From: DAOVFN01 sp964607835
GTDB lineage: Archaea > Aenigmatarchaeota > Aenigmatarchaeia > QMZP01
Length of the DNA stretch: 64,000 bases
Assembly: GCA_964607835.1 (NCBI GenBank)
Contig: CAZSLL010000005.1
Location: 13,298-77,297, forward strand
Direction of reading: 5' to 3'
Shown here: positions 1 to 7,860 of the stretch, in pieces
Layout: each line of letters starts with the position of its first letter
Numbering within the stretch: the stretch's first letter is position 1
The notes under the pieces: model-generated
What the model saw: only the letters and a program-made list of their open reading frames with translations
Told to the model about the DNA's origin: nothing
The model's database searches: none
Program-made: the position numbers and the translations under genes

Positions 1-36
1 GCAAGGCACAGGAACATAGTCAGGAAGAAGAGATAA
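1..36 (+). CDS. C-terminal tail of an upstream gene (partial)
   Basis: Reading frame 1 is open from the window edge and ends in a TAA at 34-36, with a very basic tail (RHRNIVRKKR). It could be the end of a gene lying left of the window, in line with the pilus gene that follows. Too little is present to name it. Confidence 0.3.
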   Translation, partial: ARHRNIVRKKR

Positions 37-89
37 TCTCTGGTTTTGTAAATAATAACCCTTATTACCGGGAAAGAACAATTATAAAC

Positions 90-968
90 ATGGCTTTCGG
101 CGCTTACAAGCGGCTCTCTGTGAGGGTTTTCGGAGGGTTCGCAAAGTCCTCTGAGAACAGCTTCAGGTCAATCGGGCCCTGGATGAAAGGGGCGGGCATC
201 CACATGCTCGCAAGGACCTACATCTCCATGATTTACATGACCACTGTGCTGGCCTACATAGCGGGGCTGGCAACCGCGCTGGTTCTGAGCTCCCTTTTCG
301 TGGAGGACCTGGTCATGATGGTGTACTACGTGACCTTCGGGCCTGTTCTCGGGGCCTCGGTTGTGTTCATGCTGCTGTATATATACCCGTCGAGCAGGTA
401 CAAGTCGGCCAGGAGGTCCATTGACAACAACCTCCCATTCGCGCTGATACACATGGACTCAATCTCCTCCTCAGGCATTCCAACGGAGTTTATGTTCGAG
501 CTCCTGGGCAAACTGAAGGAATACGGGGAGATATCCAGGCAATCCAGACTGGTCATGAGGAACATAAAGACCTTTGGCATGAGCTCCATAAGCGCTATCA
601 ACGACGTGGCAGAGAAGAGCCCGTCGCCTGCATTCAGGCAGGTCCTGACCGGAATCAGCTCCACGGTGGGGAAGGGAGGGAACCTCTCCGGTTACCTGAA
701 GGAGATGAGCGAGAAGAACCTATTCGAGTACAGGATGAGTAGAGAGAAGTACGTCAAGACACTATCGACTTACGCGGACGTATACACGGCTGTGCTGATA
801 GCTGCCCCGCTCATGTTCCTTTCTGTGCTGGTCATGATGAACGTGATAGGGGGGGATGTGCTGGGAATGGCCATACCTGACTTCATAAATCTCATGACAT
901 ATGTCATCGTGCCTGCCATGAACATCGGATTCCTGGCCTTCCTGCACACCAGCCACCCGGGAAGTTAA
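90..968 (+). CDS. TadC/T2SSF-type pilus assembly membrane protein
   Basis: 292 aa. The protein has paired hydrophobic segments at about residues 48-105 and 230-290 around a soluble helical part, the layout of the T2SSF (GspF/TadC/ArlJ) family of inner-membrane platform proteins. Family members anchor the assembly ATPase of archaeal pili and related machines. The cognate ATPase gene lies on the opposite strand just downstream, so the two probably work together in the cytoplasmic membrane. AT-rich sequence with an AAATAATA box precedes the ATG. Subtype (adhesive pilus, secretion or archaellum) cannot be told from sequence alone. Confidence 0.8.
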   Translation: MAFGAYKRLSVRVFGGFAKSSENSFRSIGPWMKGAGIHMLARTYISMIYMTTVLAYIAGLATALVLSSLFVEDLVMMVYYVTFGPVLGASVVFMLLYIYPSSRYKSARRSIDNNLPFALIHMDSISSSGIPTEFMFELLGKLKEYGEISRQSRLVMRNIKTFGMSSISAINDVAEKSPSPAFRQVLTGISSTVGKGGNLSGYLKEMSEKNLFEYRMSREKYVKTLSTYADVYTAVLIAAPLMFLSVLVMMNVIGGDVLGMAIPDFINLMTYVIVPAMNIGFLAFLHTSHPGS

Positions 969-1051
969 AGCAATATCAGATTATTACTTAATGCAGAACA
1001 GCATGCCAATGACAATAAGGAAGGCCAAACCCAGGAATGCGCAGCTCTGAA

Positions 1052-2968
1052 TCACTCTTTGGGATTTGCTTTCTTCTCCGCTTTCTGCGCGGGAGCTGCT
1101 GACTCCTCCGCTTTCTGCGCGGGAGGATTTGCTTTCTTCGGGGGTGACTCTTTTTCCTCCCCTCTCTTCGGGGGTGACTCTTTTTCCTCCCCTCTCTTCG
1201 GGGGTGACTGCTGTTTACTGGAAAGCTCAGACTCTGCCAGTTCCTCGTAGTCCTCGAGTACACCACTGATGCCATTTCTCCCGGGCTTATGCCTGGGCCT
1301 GGGCTTCTTCTTTGAGGCTGCCTCCTTGGCATGCTTCTCGGCATTCTCGGCCTTCTTAACCCTTTCCTTCTTGAATGGGGTTCTGTTCTCCCTGACCCAT
1401 TTCATCACAGTAGGCTGGTCCTTGTAGTAGAGGTTGATAATCCTGCAAACGTCATGGAAGTACACAACAGAATGGGCCTGCATCCATTCTATAACCTTCT
1501 TCCGCCTCTCGAGCTCTTCGCTCATCCTCCCGAAGGCCAGCCCCTCTTCAAATGATATCCTCTGGAGAATCTCAGAGCTGCCCGTGCTCTCCCTGTATAC
1601 GTCCTCAGACGGAATCCAGGAGAATGACTCCTTGGTATGGGCCCGCCCTGTGTGGGAATCCACTGACTGGATTTCCACTATCCTCTTGACCCTTCTGGAT
1701 GATTTGCCCTTCTCCTTTGCGTTGGTCATCACGACCATGGCGTCCAGGGCCTCCAGAAGGGAGGGCGAGAGCTCTATGGGAGGGGTACTCAACCTCTTTA
1801 TGACGTCTTCCACAGAGCCTGCGTGTATGGTGCCAAGCGAGGCGTGGCCCGAGGCCATTCCCTGGAACATGACGTAGGCCTCTTTTCCCCTGACCTCGCC
1901 CACCACAACGTATGACGGGTTCTGCCTGAAGGACTCTCTGAGAAGGTCGTAGAGCCCTATCTCCCCGTACCTTTTCCCGTTCGCCTCTGGCATACCGAAG
2001 CCCCTTCTGGATACCGATGGAATCCAGTTATCGTGGGGCAGGTTGATTTCCCTTGTGTCCTCGATAGAGATTATCTTGTCCTCGGGGGGTATGAACATGC
2101 TTATGGCGTTCAGGAAGGTGGTCTTTCCGGTGGAGACGCCCCCGCATATCATTATCGAGACATTGTACTGGCAGAGCAGCCAGAGATAGGCAAGCATGGA
2201 TGATGATACAGTGCCCATGTTTAGGAGGTCTATGGGCGAGAACGGGTGGCTCCTGAACTTCCTTATCGAGAAGCTCGGGCCCTTGGTGGTGACGTCCTTT
2301 GCCAGCGAGGCCTGCACCCTGGAGCCGTCCGGAAGGCTTCCGTCGAGCAGGGGAGACGCGTAGGATATGTACCTTCCGCACCTCTCAGCAATCTTGATTA
2401 CCAGGTCAGAGAGGTAGTCATTGTCCCTGAAGGTAAGATTGGTCCTTATGGAGCCGAATACCTTATGAACCACGTATATCGGGCTTCCCACGCCGTTGCA
2501 GCCTATGTCCTCTATGTAGGGGTCGTGCATCAGGGGCTCTATCTCGTTGAGGCCTATGAAGTCACGGGCTATGTAGTACATCACCCTCTGGAAGGGCTTC
2601 CCGCCGAGGGTGAGGCCGAGCTCGTCAATGGCCTCCACGACCTTGCCCTGGAGATAGGACAGGGTCTTCTCGTCCTTCTGGAGGCTCTCCAGCTTGACGT
2701 CTATGACCTCCCTGAGGGCCTCCTCTATACTTGATATGGCCTTGTGCTCAGCAGGCCTGAGGCCAGGCTCCTCCAGGCTGTACAGAAGGGACTTCTCTTT
2801 CTGTGACCACTTTATCCTGGCGTGGGCATGGGGATCTATAAGGGGGTACCTTACATCAACCTTTGATGCGCTCTTGAATCCTGGTATAACTACCAGCTTC
2901 TTGGGCTCCCTGAAGGAGAGAGGCTTATATCTCTTCTCGCTTTTCCTGAACAGACCCCTGAGCGCCAT
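1052..2968 (-). CDS. TadA/VirB11-family secretion ATPase with repeat tail
   Basis: 638 aa. This is a PilT/VirB11-type ATPase that powers pilus or secretion assembly. Visible motifs are Walker A GGVSTGKTT (about 276-284), Walker B VVVGEVRGKE (about 354-363) and the His box GHASLGTIHA (about 374-383). The N-terminal domain (about 100-260) is typical of archaeal TadA-like proteins. The last 50 or so residues are not part of the family: they are a low-complexity tail of PPKRGEE and PAQKAE units encoded by palindromic DNA at 1077-1210, the same modules found in ribosomal proteins of this window. It is convergent with the TadC gene. Confidence 0.88.
   Translation of the reverse strand: MALRGLFRKSEKRYKPLSFREPKKLVVIPGFKSASKVDVRYPLIDPHAHARIKWSQKEKSLLYSLEEPGLRPAEHKAISSIEEALREVIDVKLESLQKDEKTLSYLQGKVVEAIDELGLTLGGKPFQRVMYYIARDFIGLNEIEPLMHDPYIEDIGCNGVGSPIYVVHKVFGSIRTNLTFRDNDYLSDLVIKIAERCGRYISYASPLLDGSLPDGSRVQASLAKDVTTKGPSFSIRKFRSHPFSPIDLLNMGTVSSSMLAYLWLLCQYNVSIMICGGVSTGKTTFLNAISMFIPPEDKIISIEDTREINLPHDNWIPSVSRRGFGMPEANGKRYGEIGLYDLLRESFRQNPSYVVVGEVRGKEAYVMFQGMASGHASLGTIHAGSVEDVIKRLSTPPIELSPSLLEALDAMVVMTNAKEKGKSSRRVKRIVEIQSVDSHTGRAHTKESFSWIPSEDVYRESTGSSEILQRISFEEGLAFGRMSEELERRKKVIEWMQAHSVVYFHDVCRIINLYYKDQPTVMKWVRENRTPFKKERVKKAENAEKHAKEAASKKKPRPRHKPGRNGISGVLEDYEELAESELSSKQQSPPKRGEEKESPPKRGEEKESPPKKANPPAQKAEESAAPAQKAEKKANPKE
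1077..1210 (-). repeat. Palindromic coding-module array in the TadA-like gene
   Basis: Tandem modules encode PPKRGEEKES twice, then PPKK and PAQKAE twice. Read on the minus strand each core is a short hairpin: CCCC GAAGAGA GGGG for PPKRGE and CCGC GCAGAAA GCGG for PAQKAE. The two PPKRGE modules repeat with a 30 bp period. The same modules occur in uS7, uL24, uS3, uL4 and the RPA-like gene. Confidence 0.85.
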
Positions 2969-3005
2969 GTATATTAATTGTCCAGGCCAGTTAAAATTAG
3001 TTCAC

Positions 3006-3698
3006 TCATCTCATTTTCATGAGGGCCTCTTCGTCCGGGTAGACCTCTATGCCCTTTCCTGTTATCCTGTAGGGGTGAAGCTTCTCTGAGTGATTGGAGC
3101 CCCTGACCTTCCACACCTGGATTGCCCTTGAGAATGCTGACTGAATCCTCTCGTAGTAGAGCACCACGACGCTGTCTGTCACGAACTCCTCCACACCGTA
3201 GCGTGATATGCCCCGTGTGCCGGGAACTATCTCGCTCACCAGGAGGGAGGTGCAGCCGAGCTTCCTGAGTATCATGGAGAGGTCGAATATCATTTTCCTG
3301 AGCTCTGAGTCATCCTTTACGTGAAGCCCCAGGGCTGAGATGGAATCCACCACCACCCTCTTTGCCTTGACCTCCCTTACCTTTGACTCCAGGATGTCGA
3401 AAACCTCCTCTATGTGGTAAGGGTCGTACTTGATGAAAGCAAAATCCCCGCTCTTCTCCAGGGAGGCCAGGTCCCAGCCGAACTCCTTGACGTTCTCCTT
3501 TATGGCTTCAGCGGGCTCCTCGAAGGAGAGGTACACGCCCTTCTCCTTGAACTTTCTGATTCCCTCGTATATGAACTGGGTGCAGAAAGTGGTCTTTCCC
3601 GTTCCGCTCGTGCCAGTGATGAGTGCCAGCTGCGCCTGGGGTATGCCTCCGCCCAGAATCTTGTCCATGCCCGGTATTCCGGTCTTTAGCTTGTCCAT
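3006..3698 (-). CDS. KaiC-like RecA-superfamily ATPase
   Basis: 230 aa from the ATG at 3698. The opening DKLKTGIPGMDKILGGGIP and Walker A GTSGTGKTT (residues 29-37) are classic for single-domain archaeal KaiC-like proteins, and RVVVDSISAL is the Walker B strand. Such proteins bind and hydrolyse ATP, oligomerise and are mostly linked to signalling or to motility in archaea. An upstream start at 3740 would add 14 residues, but the family start fits 3698. It is followed in the same direction after the Roadblock and GTPase genes, so the three probably form one transcription unit. Confidence 0.85.
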   Translation of the reverse strand: MDKLKTGIPGMDKILGGGIPQAQLALITGTSGTGKTTFCTQFIYEGIRKFKEKGVYLSFEEPAEAIKENVKEFGWDLASLEKSGDFAFIKYDPYHIEEVFDILESKVREVKAKRVVVDSISALGLHVKDDSELRKMIFDLSMILRKLGCTSLLVSEIVPGTRGISRYGVEEFVTDSVVVLYYERIQSAFSRAIQVWKVRGSNHSEKLHPYRITGKGIEVYPDEEALMKMR

Positions 3699-3752
3699 CT
3701 TGACACTGTATATAATTGCACGCCGGGTTAAAAATAACACCAGCGGGAGGCA

Positions 3753-4121
3753 TCATCCAATTATCCTGCCAATCTTCTTCGCAGACCTCTCCATGTTCAT
3801 GAGAACAAGGCCGATGTTGACCTTGGGCTTCACGAGCACAGTGAGGATGACGTCAGGGGTGGCCCCTATGGACACAAGCTTCCCGTTTGCAGACTCCACG
3901 ACGACCTGGATGAACTTTCCTATGCTAAGCTCGTTGCTGGCTGTTTCTCCTGTCCCCACTATGGCCGCGGTCATGGCTGCCACTGCCTTTGAGTTCACGT
4001 CCTCGGGAAGGCTGGACAAAACCATGAGGCCGTCCCTTCTGACCACCGCGGCCCCCTTTATGTCAGCAGCTGACTGGAGCTCGTCCAGAAGAGCCTTCAG
4101 TTCCTCTTCCTTGGTTGACAT
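3753..4121 (-). CDS. Roadblock/LC7-domain protein
   Basis: 122 aa, the normal length of a stand-alone Roadblock/LC7 domain. The KGAAVVRRDGLMVLSSLP stretch and the later GKLVSIG...LTVLVKP strand match the alpha-beta fold seen in MglB-type regulators. Roadblock proteins form dimers that bind small GTPases as activators or scaffolds. It lies between a KaiC-like gene and a gene encoding a small GTPase domain, 12 bp from the latter, which strongly suggests that it is the partner of that GTPase. Confidence 0.82.
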   Translation of the reverse strand: MSTKEEELKALLDELQSAADIKGAAVVRRDGLMVLSSLPEDVNSKAVAAMTAAIVGTGETASNELSIGKFIQVVVESANGKLVSIGATPDVILTVLVKPKVNIGLVLMNMERSAKKIGRIIG

Positions 4122-4133
4122 TGCATGACCTCC

Positions 4134-5300
4134 TCATATCTCCCATTTCTGCCTCTTGAGCACTATGTCAAAGAGCTTGTCAAGTGCCTTGTCTGTCCCT
4201 TTATTCTTCACGGCAACAATGCCAACAGCGGGATAGCCAAGCTCCTTCTCTATCTTTTTAGGGGACAACGCCCCCTTCATGTCCTGTTTGTTGGCCAGGA
4301 CAAGAACAGGTATGCCCTTTGACTTTATCTTCCTGAGCATCTGCTTTGCCCTCTTTATGCTATCGGGCTGGGTGGAGTCCACCACCAGGAGAATGCCCAG
4401 CGTGCTCTTGGAGAGCATCTGGAGGGTCCAGTCAAACCTCTCCTGCCCGGGGGTGCCAAACAGGTCCACTGACATGCCCTTCTTTTCCACGTGACCGTGG
4501 TCCAGGGCTATGGTGGTGCCCATCCTGTCTATGCTAACAGGCCTCTGGGAAAGGGCCTTCACCACAGAGGACTTGCCAGCGTGGAAGGGGCCTGTCACGA
4601 GTATCTTCGGGATGTACATGGAAATGCCCGAAGGCGTTATCTCAAAGGGTATGGCGAACTTGAGCCTTGGCTTATGAACATAAAGCTGCTTGAGCACGAG
4701 TCCCTTGCTGTCAAAGGCCTTGAGCCATATCACATAATCAAAGCACTTGGCGAATCGCTGTATGTTGCTTGGCTTGAAGCCTATGTTGGCCATCAGGTAA
4801 TATGAGATTGTCCTGGTGTCCCTGAGGTCCTTCTCAGTGTCCTTCAGGAACCTTTCCACATCGCTCCAGTGGCCTACCCAGAAATCCAGGGAATCGAACA
4901 CAGCAGTGGTGCCATACCCCTTCATGCTCTTCAGGGCATTCCTGAAGACCTTCTTGGACTTCTCTATGTAAGGCCTTACGTTTATGGTCTTCTCATCTAT
5001 CGAGTAGCTCTCCCTGCTCTTCCTTCCCAGGCTGTAGGATATGCCGTCTATGAAGGACATCTTGCTGCTGAACCTCTGCCAGCCGGATATGTTCTGCTTT
5101 ATGTAGTCAGGGGTCTTGTTGTTGATGAAGTATATGCCGTTGTCCCCCTCCTTCAGCCTGCTCGCCATGATGCTTATGCCGAACATGGCCTTGTCCACGA
5201 GCATGTCTGATATGACCAGGACCCTGGAGCCGTCCTCGAATCCGCCGTCAAAGAACTCATCGAGCTTGGGAATCGTGGTGGAGACTTTCATATGGCTCAT
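4134..5300 (-). CDS. Degenerate KaiC-like domain fused to a small GTPase
   Basis: 388 aa. Residues 1-225 align by eye to a KaiC-like fold (opening TTIPKLDEFFDGGF), but the Walker A position reads VISDMLVDKA, so ATP binding is probably lost. Residues 231-388 are a Ras/Arf-type GTPase with G1 GPFHAGKSS (237-245), G3 DLFGTPGQERF (279-289) and G4 NKQD (337-340). The fusion with an adjacent Roadblock gene points to a GTPase switch that acts on, or through, KaiC-like assemblies. A TATA box TGTATTTAAG at 5321-5330 is 25 nt from the ATG, so the mRNA is probably leaderless. Confidence 0.85.
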   Translation of the reverse strand: MSHMKVSTTIPKLDEFFDGGFEDGSRVLVISDMLVDKAMFGISIMASRLKEGDNGIYFINNKTPDYIKQNISGWQRFSSKMSFIDGISYSLGRKSRESYSIDEKTINVRPYIEKSKKVFRNALKSMKGYGTTAVFDSLDFWVGHWSDVERFLKDTEKDLRDTRTISYYLMANIGFKPSNIQRFAKCFDYVIWLKAFDSKGLVLKQLYVHKPRLKFAIPFEITPSGISMYIPKILVTGPFHAGKSSVVKALSQRPVSIDRMGTTIALDHGHVEKKGMSVDLFGTPGQERFDWTLQMLSKSTLGILLVVDSTQPDSIKRAKQMLRKIKSKGIPVLVLANKQDMKGALSPKKIEKELGYPAVGIVAVKNKGTDKALDKLFDIVLKRQKWEI

Positions 5301-5320
5301 TGATTAATTGTCGGGCCGGT

Positions 5321-5366
5321 CTTAAATACATTCGAGGGGGCCATTTTTCAGGGTATGATTTATAAT
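5321..5366. promoter_or_regulatory. Divergent leaderless promoters between two KaiC-family genes
   Basis: On the minus strand TGTATTTAAG (5321-5330) lies 25 nt before the fusion-gene ATG. On the plus strand TTTATAAT (5359-5366) lies about 30 nt before the ATG at 5392. Both spacings place transcription starts at or next to the start codons. Confidence 0.65.
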
Positions 5367-5391
5367 GAATCGAGACGAATAATATCATAGT

Positions 5392-6087
5392 ATGAAGAGC
5401 GCGACAGGAATTAAGAAGCTGGACGCCCTGCTTAAGGGGGGGTTCCCTGACAACTCCACCATACTGGTGAGGGGCGCCACAGGAACCGGCAAGTCAACGC
5501 TCTGTCAGCAGTTCATAAGGTCAGGCCTGAATACCTCCCAGCCCGCTGTTTACATAACCCTTGACACCTCCCCGGAGGACATACTCGAGAACATGAAGAG
5601 GTTCGGCGGGGGAATGGAGAAGTTCCTCACCAAAAAGGGAATGGTTTTCCTTGATGCTTATTCATGGAAAACGGGTGGGGGGAAGGATGAGGACTGGAAG
5701 AGGGTTCTGAGGGGAGGGCTTGACATAAACAGCATAAATGTCATGCTCTCTGACATACTCAGGGAGCTAGACAGGGATGGCAAGAGGAGCGTTTTCGACT
5801 CAGTCTCAACGCTACTGCTCTACATACCCGTGGAGCTGGTGGTCAGGTTCATCCCAATCCTCATAGCAAAGTGCAAGCAGGCAAAATCAACCCAGGTCCT
5901 CATACTCGAGGAGGGTGTCCACGACAAGGAAATCGTCAACACCATGGCATATCTCTCAGACGGGGTGATAGAAATGAAGCAGGAGGGCAACAAGAAAATG
6001 CTCAGGGTCAGCAAGATGAAGGGAATCTCCTGCACCAGGGACTGGATGGATTACGACATCAAGGAATCAGGCCTTGAGATTGCCTGA
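5392..6087 (+). CDS. KaiC-like RecA-superfamily ATPase
   Basis: 231 aa with Walker A GATGTGKST (about residues 28-36) after the typical ATGIKKLDALLKGGFP opening, and a SVFDSVSTLLLY Walker B region. It is a second intact KaiC-like protein divergent from the Roadblock/GTPase unit. Its length is that of single-domain archaeal KaiC homologues. Role in the neighbouring pilus system is an inference from position only. Confidence 0.83.
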   Translation: MKSATGIKKLDALLKGGFPDNSTILVRGATGTGKSTLCQQFIRSGLNTSQPAVYITLDTSPEDILENMKRFGGGMEKFLTKKGMVFLDAYSWKTGGGKDEDWKRVLRGGLDINSINVMLSDILRELDRDGKRSVFDSVSTLLLYIPVELVVRFIPILIAKCKQAKSTQVLILEEGVHDKEIVNTMAYLSDGVIEMKQEGNKKMLRVSKMKGISCTRDWMDYDIKESGLEIA

Positions 6088-6225
6088 AAGCCGGCATGCC
6101 ATGTTATAAATAAAAGACTTACCCGCTGAACAGTCAGTAATATTCACATCATGCTCCATAAGCAGAAAGCAATTCACCATACATGAGCCAAAGACTGGTT
6201 TGGTTCATTCCCAGGGAAACGGGCA

Positions 6226-6428
6226 ATGGAAAGCCTCTGGCTTCTCGCAGCCCTGGACATATTGGCAATGGCTTTTTTGGCGATTAACCTTTTCTCAGGA
6301 GGTCTCGCATGTTCAGAAAAGAGTACATCGGGGGTTTCCAGGTCGAGAGATGGACTGACAGGCTTTGCAGAAAGGCGAGGGACATCTCGAGCAGCATTGC
6401 TGAATTTTTCAGGAGGTTCAGGGTGTAG
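6226..6428 (+). CDS. Candidate small ORFs: hydrophobic peptide and 39-aa basic peptide
   Basis: The better candidate is the 39-codon ORF at 6309-6428 (start MFRKEYIGGFQVERW, end EFFRRFRV), preceded by an AGGAGG at 6298-6303. An overlapping frame starts at 6226 with a hydrophobic segment (MESLWLLAALDILAMAF). The two overlap where one hydrophobic stretch runs into the ATG of the other, so a frameshifted single gene is also possible. I recognise neither. Confidence 0.3.
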
Positions 6429-6472
6429 GCAGTGCTGAAAGGAGAAACCTTAAGCTTTCTTTAACCTTTTCA

Positions 6473-6517
6473 GGGAACCCAGGGTTCCCGCATTGCTCTG
6501 TCAAATAAGAGGGATAT
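6473..6517 (+). repeat. Hairpin plus 25-nt element, copy 1
   Basis: A perfect hairpin GGGAACCC-A-GGGTTCCC (6473-6489) is followed by TTGCTCTGTCAAATAAGAGG and GATAT (6493-6517). A near-identical 25-nt element with its own hairpin upstream occurs at 58817-58841 (two mismatches). The 25-mer can itself pair CTCT with AGAG. Function unknown; a terminator, promoter-proximal element or small RNA are all open. Confidence 0.5.
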
Positions 6518-6528
6518 TTATCAGAATC

Positions 6529-6645
6529 CCAATCTTTATAAGCAGGGAAACCAAATGCAGTAACATTCAAGCCACTCCTGGTTACGCGTCGGATTGCATT
6601 GCACTGGAGTGTGTGCAGGCGCCCGAGGCGCCTGAAGGAGAGAAT
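6529..6645 (+). promoter_or_regulatory. Promoter and motif-bearing leader of the aRF1 gene
   Basis: CTTTATAAGC at 6533-6542 is a TATA box, which puts transcription start near 6565. The leader holds a copy of the 20-nt motif (CATTGCACTGGAGTGTGTGC, from 6597), then the hairpin AGGCGCC-CGA-GGCGCCT (6617-6633), then GAAGGAGAG just before the ATG at 6646. The arrangement motif, hairpin, GAAGGA recurs before uS12 and uL4. Confidence 0.7.
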
Positions 6646-7854
6646 ATGCACGACAAGGAAAGCCAGCTAAGGGCCCTGATAAAGGAGCTGGAGGGCATAA
6701 AGGGAAGGCACACCGAACTGGTGACAATTTACGTACCTGCTGGTTTCAACCTCGACAAGGTGGCCGAGCAGATAAAGCAGGAGCAGGGGACTGCACAAAA
6801 CATAAAAAGCAAGGCAGTGAGGAAGAACGTGCTGGGCGCGCTTGAGAAGATTATACAGCATCTGAAGCTTTACAGGCAGACCCCTGAGAACGGGATTGCT
6901 ATATTCTGCGGCAACGTGTCTGACAAAGAGGGGGTCACTGACCTGGAGATATGGGCAGTGGAGCCCCCTGAACCGCTGAAGACCAGGCTCTACAGGTGCG
7001 ACCAGGTGTTCGTCATGGACCCCCTCAAGGAGATGGTGAGGGAGAAGGAGCTCTACGGCTTCATTGTGCTGGACAAGTCAGAAGCATCAATAGGCATGCT
7101 CAGGGGAACCAAGATGGTGAAGCTCAAGGACATGGAATCAGTGGTCCCCGGCAAGACCAAGGCAGGAGGCTGGTCCCAGGCCAGATACGCCAGGGTAAGG
7201 GAAGGCCTTCTGAACGACTTCCTCAAGAAGGTGGGGGAAGTGGCCTCCTCAGAGTTCAAGGACAACAAGGACATACTGGGCATTGTCATCGGAGGCCCTG
7301 GTCCCATAAAGGAGCAGTTCGCTGATGGAGATTTCATTCACTACGAGGTCAAGAAGAAGGTAGTGGGCATAGTCAACACATCCTACACAGGCGAGTACGG
7401 CCTGAGGGAGGCCGTGGACAGGGCAGAGGACCTCATATCCGAGGCATCTGTCATGAAGGAAAAGCGGGTTCTGGAGAGGTTCTTTGACGAGTTCGGGAAG
7501 GACAGCGGGCTGGCTGTCTACGGCTTCAAAGAGGTCACGGACGCAATGAAGCAGGGAAACCTGGAGATTCTCATACTATCGGAGAGTTTCGACTGGGTGA
7601 GGGCCGGACTTGAATGCGCCTGCGGATTCAGGACCAGCAAGGTGCTGGAGAGGGGCCAGCTCGATTCACAGCACTGCCCAGAGTGCAACCAGAGGCTCGA
7701 GGTCACGCAGGAGAAGGAGCTCACAGAGGAGCTGATACAGCTCGCTGAACAGATGTCCACTACCGTGGAGATTGTCTCAGTCAACACAGGAAGGGGCGAG
7801 CAGGTCAAGGAGCTTGGCGGTATAGTGGGCATTCTAAGATTCAGGCAGGAATAG
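6646..7854 (+). CDS. prf1: Peptide chain release factor aRF1 with GGW in place of GGQ
   Basis: 402 aa, the usual aRF1 size. The stop-codon recognition loop NIKS is present (residues 52-55) and the C-terminal zinc-binding part (CACGF...CPEC) is intact. At the catalytic loop the protein reads KAGGWSQARYARVREG, where the family has GGQS: residue 176 is Trp (codon TGG at 7171-7173) instead of the Gln that promotes peptidyl-tRNA hydrolysis. Everything around it stays conserved and in register. The start at 6646 is chosen because the family begins here and the upstream in-frame part is the structured leader. It may be the sole release factor or a paralogue. Confidence 0.88.
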   Translation: MHDKESQLRALIKELEGIKGRHTELVTIYVPAGFNLDKVAEQIKQEQGTAQNIKSKAVRKNVLGALEKIIQHLKLYRQTPENGIAIFCGNVSDKEGVTDLEIWAVEPPEPLKTRLYRCDQVFVMDPLKEMVREKELYGFIVLDKSEASIGMLRGTKMVKLKDMESVVPGKTKAGGWSQARYARVREGLLNDFLKKVGEVASSEFKDNKDILGIVIGGPGPIKEQFADGDFIHYEVKKKVVGIVNTSYTGEYGLREAVDRAEDLISEASVMKEKRVLERFFDEFGKDSGLAVYGFKEVTDAMKQGNLEILILSESFDWVRAGLECACGFRTSKVLERGQLDSQHCPECNQRLEVTQEKELTEELIQLAEQMSTTVEIVSVNTGRGEQVKELGGIVGILRFRQE

Positions 7855-7860
7855 GCCTCG

